DNA of 64,000 nucleotides, taken from contig CAZJVA010000001.1 in the NCBI GenBank assembly GCA_964549625.1, forward strand, positions 263,316-327,315, written 5' to 3'. This document shows, one piece after another, positions 60,150-64,000 of this stretch (its first letter is position 1; every line of letters begins with the position of its first letter). A program made the position numbers and the translations under genes. This stretch comes from UBA12474 sp964549625 (GTDB taxonomy: Bacteria; Babelota; Babeliae; Babelales; Babelaceae). The notes under the pieces are model-generated. The model saw only the letters and a list, made by a program, of their open reading frames with translations, had not been told where the DNA came from and searched no databases.

Positions 60150-61146
60150 ATATACAGCGGCGGCCTTTAATGCAGCCTTATGGTGCGCGAGTATATCGTT
60201 TGGTCTGTTTATTATTGGGCTTGGGTATGTATGGCATGTTCCACCAGAGGATATCCTACGCATTTCTTTGCGTAGATCACCTGCGCGTATTGTTTTGAGG
60301 TCTTTGACGCCGAATTCTCCTGTGGTGGTAAAAAAGGAGGGCAGCGAGATACAAAAAAAAAGTGCGCATGATACGCGTGCAAAGCAACCGACTGTTACGG
60401 TGAAAAAGGCGCCACCGAAAAAGGTCCAATCAAACTTGAATAAGCCCAAAGGATCGGCAAAGGTTGCTCCTAAGGTGTTGCCTAAAAAAACGGCTGCTCC
60501 AAAAAAACCAGTGAAAAAGGTGATTGCGCCAACAGGTAAAGTTGTTGAAAAAAAGCCGGCAACTGTAGCAAAAAATGTTGAAAAAGTAAGTGGAAAATCG
60601 CTGGAGGACCAAAAAAAAGCTCCCGCAACGCCGGCGGAAGTGAAGCCAACAACACCGGTTAAGAAAGAGCCACCCACGCAAGTTACGGTTGAAAAAGAAA
60701 AACCTGTGAAAAAAGAATCTAAAAAAGAGCTTCAAAAAAGAGATGAGGCGAAAGTAATTAATCAAGATCAGGCTTCTGAGCCGGCGGTGAAAAAAAGTGA
60801 TGAGCAGGTATCTTTGTTGGCTGAAAAAAGTGTGGTGGCAGCAGAAGAAAAAGAGATGATCTTGGAGATTGGGTCAGGAAATATTTGTGAGCGTGACAAT
60901 GCTGCATTTGTTTCGGCTATACGGCGTGTTTGGCGTTTGCCCCGCGGTTTGAGAAGTGACCTAAAGGCGCAGGTACTTTTAGATTTGGGACCGCAAGGAA
61001 CCGTCCAAAGTGTTGCCGTTGTTCGCTCTTCGGGGGTTGTTGCGTATGATTTGTCAGCGCGTGCGGCGTTGCATCGAGCTGAGTATCCTCAGGTGTTTTG
61101 GGGAAAGAAAATTTGTATTGAATTTGGAAAAGAACTAAGCGAATAA
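60121..61146 (+). CDS. tolA: TolA-like protein with TonB-type C-terminus
   Basis: 341 residues from the ATG at 60121 (TAGGTGG upstream), overlapping tolR. One N-terminal membrane segment (about 15-38), a long Lys/Pro/Ala/Glu linker (about 60-240) and a C-terminal domain (about 250-341) with AIRRVWRLP and GTVQSVAVVRSSG, the TolA/TonB III pattern. It would span the periplasm and meet outer-membrane partners. The linker is Pro/Lys-rich rather than the coiled coil of enterobacterial TolA. Confidence 0.8.
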   Translation: MLHWQLKKDKYTAAAFNAALWCASISFGLFIIGLGYVWHVPPEDILRISLRRSPARIVLRSLTPNSPVVVKKEGSEIQKKSAHDTRAKQPTVTVKKAPPKKVQSNLNKPKGSAKVAPKVLPKKTAAPKKPVKKVIAPTGKVVEKKPATVAKNVEKVSGKSLEDQKKAPATPAEVKPTTPVKKEPPTQVTVEKEKPVKKESKKELQKRDEAKVINQDQASEPAVKKSDEQVSLLAEKSVVAAEEKEMILEIGSGNICERDNAAFVSAIRRVWRLPRGLRSDLKAQVLLDLGPQGTVQSVAVVRSSGVVAYDLSARAALHRAEYPQVFWGKKICIEFGKELSE

Positions 61147-61159
61147 ATAGGGTGTGGCC

Positions 61160-62461
61160 ATGGTGAAACGCAGTTTTTTGCTCGGACTGGCAGGGCTTTG
61201 GGTTATGTTTGGTAGCTTTGGTGCGTATATCGCAGCTCTGGCTTCTGAGGAGTTTGTTGTCGGAATTTCGAATCAAGATGCGGTTGCAGGGCCTATGAGG
61301 TTGTATGTAGGTGTTGTTGCTTTGGCGGCGACTGCACATAAAGAAGTTGAAGTATTTCTTGAAGATTTAAGACAGAAATTTTCTTTTGAAGATCGATTTC
61401 AGGTGACTGCTGAGTTACGTGCGAACTTGCCTAAAAAGCGAAAACAGATTCAGGAGTTGTTTGCATCGGGGTATGATGCGGCAGTTTTTGTCTCTTTTTA
61501 TGGTTCGGGGAAGGCAATTGATTGGCGTTTGTATGAGACTGATGCTGGGTCTATGGTCCATGGGCGCAAGGTTGCATGTTCGACGCTTGGCGATGCTACC
61601 GCCCATATAGCTACGCGTGTTATTGAAGAGCTTACAGCAACCAGTGTTCCCTTTTTGACGCAGATCGCTTTTATTGAGCGTGGCGTTGAAAACCAGGGAA
61701 GCGTAGTGCGGCTCGCAACTTTTGATGGGCGCAAGCAGCGTGCTTTGTTTGATTCGAGTCGTATTCTTGTGGGTCCGGTGTGGGGGCAGGCAAAAGAGAC
61801 TAGATTTTTAGCTGTTTCTGAGTTTACGCCACATAATGTTCGTTTTATCGGAATCGATATGCAGGGACGAAGATATCGGCTGCTTGATGAAGATGGTACC
61901 AGTGTTGGTATTTGTTATGCGCCCGATTCAAAAGAGGTTGTCTATTGTCGGTCAGGCAATATTTGGCGCTTACGCTTTAATCAAAGCCGGCAGTTATGGG
62001 AACATCGTCGTGTCACGGAGATAACAGGGACGTGTGGTTCACCGTCTTTGAGGAGTAATGGTGATATTGTGTATTGTTCCAATGGCAAAATCTGTCTGTT
62101 TTCTACGGCTGAAAAGAAGCCTCGAGTATACACTCCCCAGGGGTATCATGTCGCGCCAGCATATTCTTCGGCCAAGGATGAGGTTATTTTTGCTTCCAAG
62201 ATTGGAATGACTATGCAATTGCAGCGTTTAAATTTGTCTACAGGATCGATCGAACAGATTACCTTTGGGAAGGGTAACAAAACTGATCCAAGTTGGTCTC
62301 CTTGTGGCCGGTATTGTGCGTACTGCTTTCAAGAGGGGCGAAGGAGCTCGGTTTGGGTTATGAATTTGGAGTCTAAGGCGACTTGGCGTATCTCGTCGCC
62401 AGATGTATTTGCACAATTTCCTTCTTGGTCTCCGTATTTGACGTCGCTGGAATTAGTATAG
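61160..62461 (+). CDS. tolB: Tol-Pal system protein TolB
   Basis: 433 residues from the ATG at 61160 (AGGGTG upstream; an in-frame GTG lies two codons earlier). Signal peptide ends near IAALA. An N-terminal domain (about 35-170) is followed by a beta-propeller with WD40-like blades: TFGKGNKTDPSWSPCGRY and PDVFAQFPSWSPYLTS near the end. TolB links TolA and Pal in the periplasm. Pal is not next to it: the next gene is ftsH. Confidence 0.88.
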   Translation: MVKRSFLLGLAGLWVMFGSFGAYIAALASEEFVVGISNQDAVAGPMRLYVGVVALAATAHKEVEVFLEDLRQKFSFEDRFQVTAELRANLPKKRKQIQELFASGYDAAVFVSFYGSGKAIDWRLYETDAGSMVHGRKVACSTLGDATAHIATRVIEELTATSVPFLTQIAFIERGVENQGSVVRLATFDGRKQRALFDSSRILVGPVWGQAKETRFLAVSEFTPHNVRFIGIDMQGRRYRLLDEDGTSVGICYAPDSKEVVYCRSGNIWRLRFNQSRQLWEHRRVTEITGTCGSPSLRSNGDIVYCSNGKICLFSTAEKKPRVYTPQGYHVAPAYSSAKDEVIFASKIGMTMQLQRLNLSTGSIEQITFGKGNKTDPSWSPCGRYCAYCFQEGRRSSVWVMNLESKATWRISSPDVFAQFPSWSPYLTSLELV

Positions 62462-62541
62462 TTGTATTGAAAAATTGATATACGCTTGTCTTTTCCGAAT
62501 AGTTTTAAGTATTTTGAAAATGAAATTACTTGTTTTTTCGG

Positions 62542-62569
62542 TTGAGAAAAAAGGTGCTTTCTGTACAAT
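62542..62569 (+). promoter_or_regulatory. Promoter of ftsH
   Basis: TTGAGA (62542-62547), a 16-nt spacer and TACAAT (62564-62569), 69 nt before the ftsH ATG. The short leader includes the micro-ORF at 62591. Confidence 0.6.
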
Positions 62570-62590
62570 TAATCAAGGAATGTAATTACC

Positions 62591-62620
62591 ATGGCAAGAA
62601 AAAAGTATCGTTTTAGCTGA
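62591..62620 (+). CDS. Nine-codon leader ORF before ftsH (tentative)
   Basis: ATG to TGA encodes MARKKYRFS. AAGGAA lies about 10 nt upstream and the TGA is 17 nt before the ftsH start, in a different frame. A regulatory leader peptide is possible, but a chance ORF of this length is common. Confidence 0.25.
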   Translation: MARKKYRFS

Positions 62621-62637
62621 TCTTAAGATGGGTATCT

Positions 62638-64000
62638 ATGAAGTTTAAAAAGAAGTCGGGCAATTTTTCGAGTTCGCCCCGTAACGTTTTGATTTTTGTT
62701 GCAGTTTTTGTTGTTGGATTAGCAGCATTAACGCGTTTGGCAGATTATAGTCGATCGACTGATTTGCTTAGTTATTCTCAGTTTTTGAAGAATGTTGAAG
62801 CTGGCGAAGTTGCTTCGGTTAAAGTTGCCGGGAGCCAGGTATTTGGAACATTTAAGTCCGGAAAGCATTTTGAGGCGACGATAGCAGAAAATCCTGGAAA
62901 CTGGGAGTTGTTACGCAAGCATAATGTTGATTTTGCTGTGACGGACGTGCCGGGTAGCTTTAATATTTGGTATATGGTCATTTTCTTTTCGATAGCAGTG
63001 CTTTTTGGTTTTGTTTGGTTTTTATTGCGTCAGTTTCGTGGTGGCGGCGGTGGCGGTGGTGTTGGAGGGCTTTTTTCAGCTTCCAAGAGTACGGCCAGAA
63101 TGTTTTTACCGTCGCAGATAAAAGTTAAGTTCTCTGATGTTGCAGGGGCGCAGGAAGCTAAAGAAGAACTTCAAGATTTGGTTGATTTTCTGAAAAATCC
63201 AACGAAATATCGTCGTGTTGGTGCAGAGATAACTCGTGGGGTTTTGCTTGTTGGTGAGCCAGGCAATGGAAAAACATTGTTGGCGAAAGCGGTGGCAGGT
63301 GAAGCGAACTGTCCCTTTTTCAGCATAACGGGCTCCGATTTTATGGAGATTTATGTTGGTGTTGGTGCGGGGCGTATTCGTGATTTGTTTGCGCAGGCAA
63401 GAAAAAATGCACCGGCAATTATTTTTATTGATGAAATTGATGCAATCGGACGTCGTCGCGGAAGTGGCAGCGGAGGCGGTCACGATGAGCGTGAACAAAC
63501 GCTCAATCAGCTTCTTACTGAGATGGATGGCTTTGCATCAAGTGAATCTCCTGTGATTGTGTTGGCTGCGACGAATATGCCGAGTGTTTTGGATCGAGCT
63601 TTGCTTCGCCCTGGTCGTTTTGATCGGCGTATTACTGTGCCATTTCCAAATGAAGTAGCGCGACGTGATTTGATTAAAATTCATTCTCGTAAAGTTAAAC
63701 TGGCTGAGGATGTTGATATCGAAAAAATTGTGCAAGAGAGTGCGGGTTTTAGCGGTGCGGATCTTGCAAACTGTGTTAATCAAGCAGCAATTAATGCGAC
63801 TAAAAGTGGTCGTGATAAGATTGAGCAACAAGATTTTGATGTTGCATTCAAAAAATTGGTTGATTCGCTTAAGGCGAGCCGTAGCGAGCATAAAACTTCT
63901 GGGGCTGAAGAGTCTTCGGCACGTGTCTACATGCCGTCGCAGATTAAGGTTCGTTTTTCTGATATTGCGGGGCTGCAAGAAGCCAAAGAAGAGATGGAAG
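62638..64000 (+). CDS. ftsH: FtsH-type membrane AAA protease, N-terminal part with a second AAA module beginning (3' end outside window)
   Basis: 454 codons are visible and the frame is open at the window end. Order: membrane segment (about 17-34), periplasmic domain, second membrane segment (about 108-128), Gly-rich linker, AAA module with Walker A GEPGNGKT (206-213), Walker B IIFIDEID with D265, and the SRH (NMPSVLDRALLRPGRFDRR region). After the lid helix, ordinary FtsH proteins go on to the HEAGH protease domain. Here a linker (KASRSEHKTSGAEESSA) is followed by MPSQIKVRFSDIAG from residue 432, a copy of MFLPSQIKVKFSDVAG that begins the first module; the repeat period is 275 codons (825 nt). 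So a tandem-AAA FtsH is encoded unless the frame breaks beyond the edge. No protease motif is seen in this window. Confidence 0.85.
   Translation, partial: MKFKKKSGNFSSSPRNVLIFVAVFVVGLAALTRLADYSRSTDLLSYSQFLKNVEAGEVASVKVAGSQVFGTFKSGKHFEATIAENPGNWELLRKHNVDFAVTDVPGSFNIWYMVIFFSIAVLFGFVWFLLRQFRGGGGGGGVGGLFSASKSTARMFLPSQIKVKFSDVAGAQEAKEELQDLVDFLKNPTKYRRVGAEITRGVLLVGEPGNGKTLLAKAVAGEANCPFFSITGSDFMEIYVGVGAGRIRDLFAQARKNAPAIIFIDEIDAIGRRRGSGSGGGHDEREQTLNQLLTEMDGFASSESPVIVLAATNMPSVLDRALLRPGRFDRRITVPFPNEVARRDLIKIHSRKVKLAEDVDIEKIVQESAGFSGADLANCVNQAAINATKSGRDKIEQQDFDVAFKKLVDSLKASRSEHKTSGAEESSARVYMPSQIKVRFSDIAGLQEAKEEME

Noticed and set aside
1..64000. CRISPR arrays, transposases, prophage or integron
   Set aside because: No regularly spaced repeats, transposase, integrase or phage structural gene was seen on either strand.

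Overview
The window reads as a chromosome segment of a Gram-negative, host-dependent bacterium, most likely Candidatus Dependentiae (TM6) or a close relative. The reasons are: three ATP/ADP-translocase (NTT/Tlc) genes in a row, a polyamine importer, outer-membrane barrel proteins with signal peptides, a Tol system, LepB, and several secreted proteins of unknown family. No biosynthetic operon for amino acids or nucleotides is seen. GC looks to be in the forties by eye. Genes are packed tightly, with many ATGA/TAATG stop-start overlaps and clear Shine-Dalgarno sites. I saw no phage, insertion sequence, CRISPR array or rRNA.

Layout. 1-3.2 kb: acyltransferase (5' cut), M23 peptidase, signal peptidase I, rhodanese lipoprotein. 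3.2-3.9 kb: tRNA-Cys, tRNA-Leu, HU and a strong terminator. 3.9-10.4 kb (+): small membrane protein, SufS, FtsB-like protein, Fe/Mn SOD, LysRS, RecJ, Cmk. 10.4-20 kb (mostly -): an Fo-only ATP synthase cluster (AtpI-like, a, and a four-hairpin c subunit), a FolC-like ligase, prepilin peptidase, RbfA, S21, a cysteine-rich barrel, an APC permease, GltX. 20.2-25.2 kb (+): an acylphosphatase-like protein, then a membrane protein plus potABCD behind a promoter with a 15-bp palindrome. 25.3-31.3 kb: a 1334-residue secreted beta-rich protein and a cysteine-rich barrel. 31.3-34.5 kb: secreted protein, HIT hydrolase, MetRS. 34.5-44.4 kb (-): two envelope proteins sharing an N-terminal module (one a 909-residue coiled coil with a recent internal duplication), TopA, a small lipoprotein and Lon. 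44.6-49.2 kb (+): three NTT carriers. 49.4-54.6 kb (+): S2, tRNA-Ser, 4.5S RNA, zinc-ribbon protein, DnaX, Der, HPF. 54.7-57.4 kb: DsbD, tRNA-Ala, DUF4097-like protein. 57.5-64 kb (+): CCA transferase, TolQRAB without Pal, and FtsH, which runs off the end.

Two genes stand out. The ATP synthase c subunit is one 313-residue chain of four hairpins, whose ion-site residues are E62, Q140, E220 and D296, so one site has lost its carboxylate. The terminal ftsH does not enter its protease domain after the AAA module. It repeats the start of the AAA module in frame, with a 275-codon period, implying a tandem-AAA FtsH. Taken together with the ATP importers, the c-subunit change suggests (inference only) that the ATPase may work partly as an ATP-driven ion pump. 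The cysteine-rich barrels, DsbD and the absence of Pal beside tolB suggest a disulfide-strengthened envelope as in chlamydiae (also inference).
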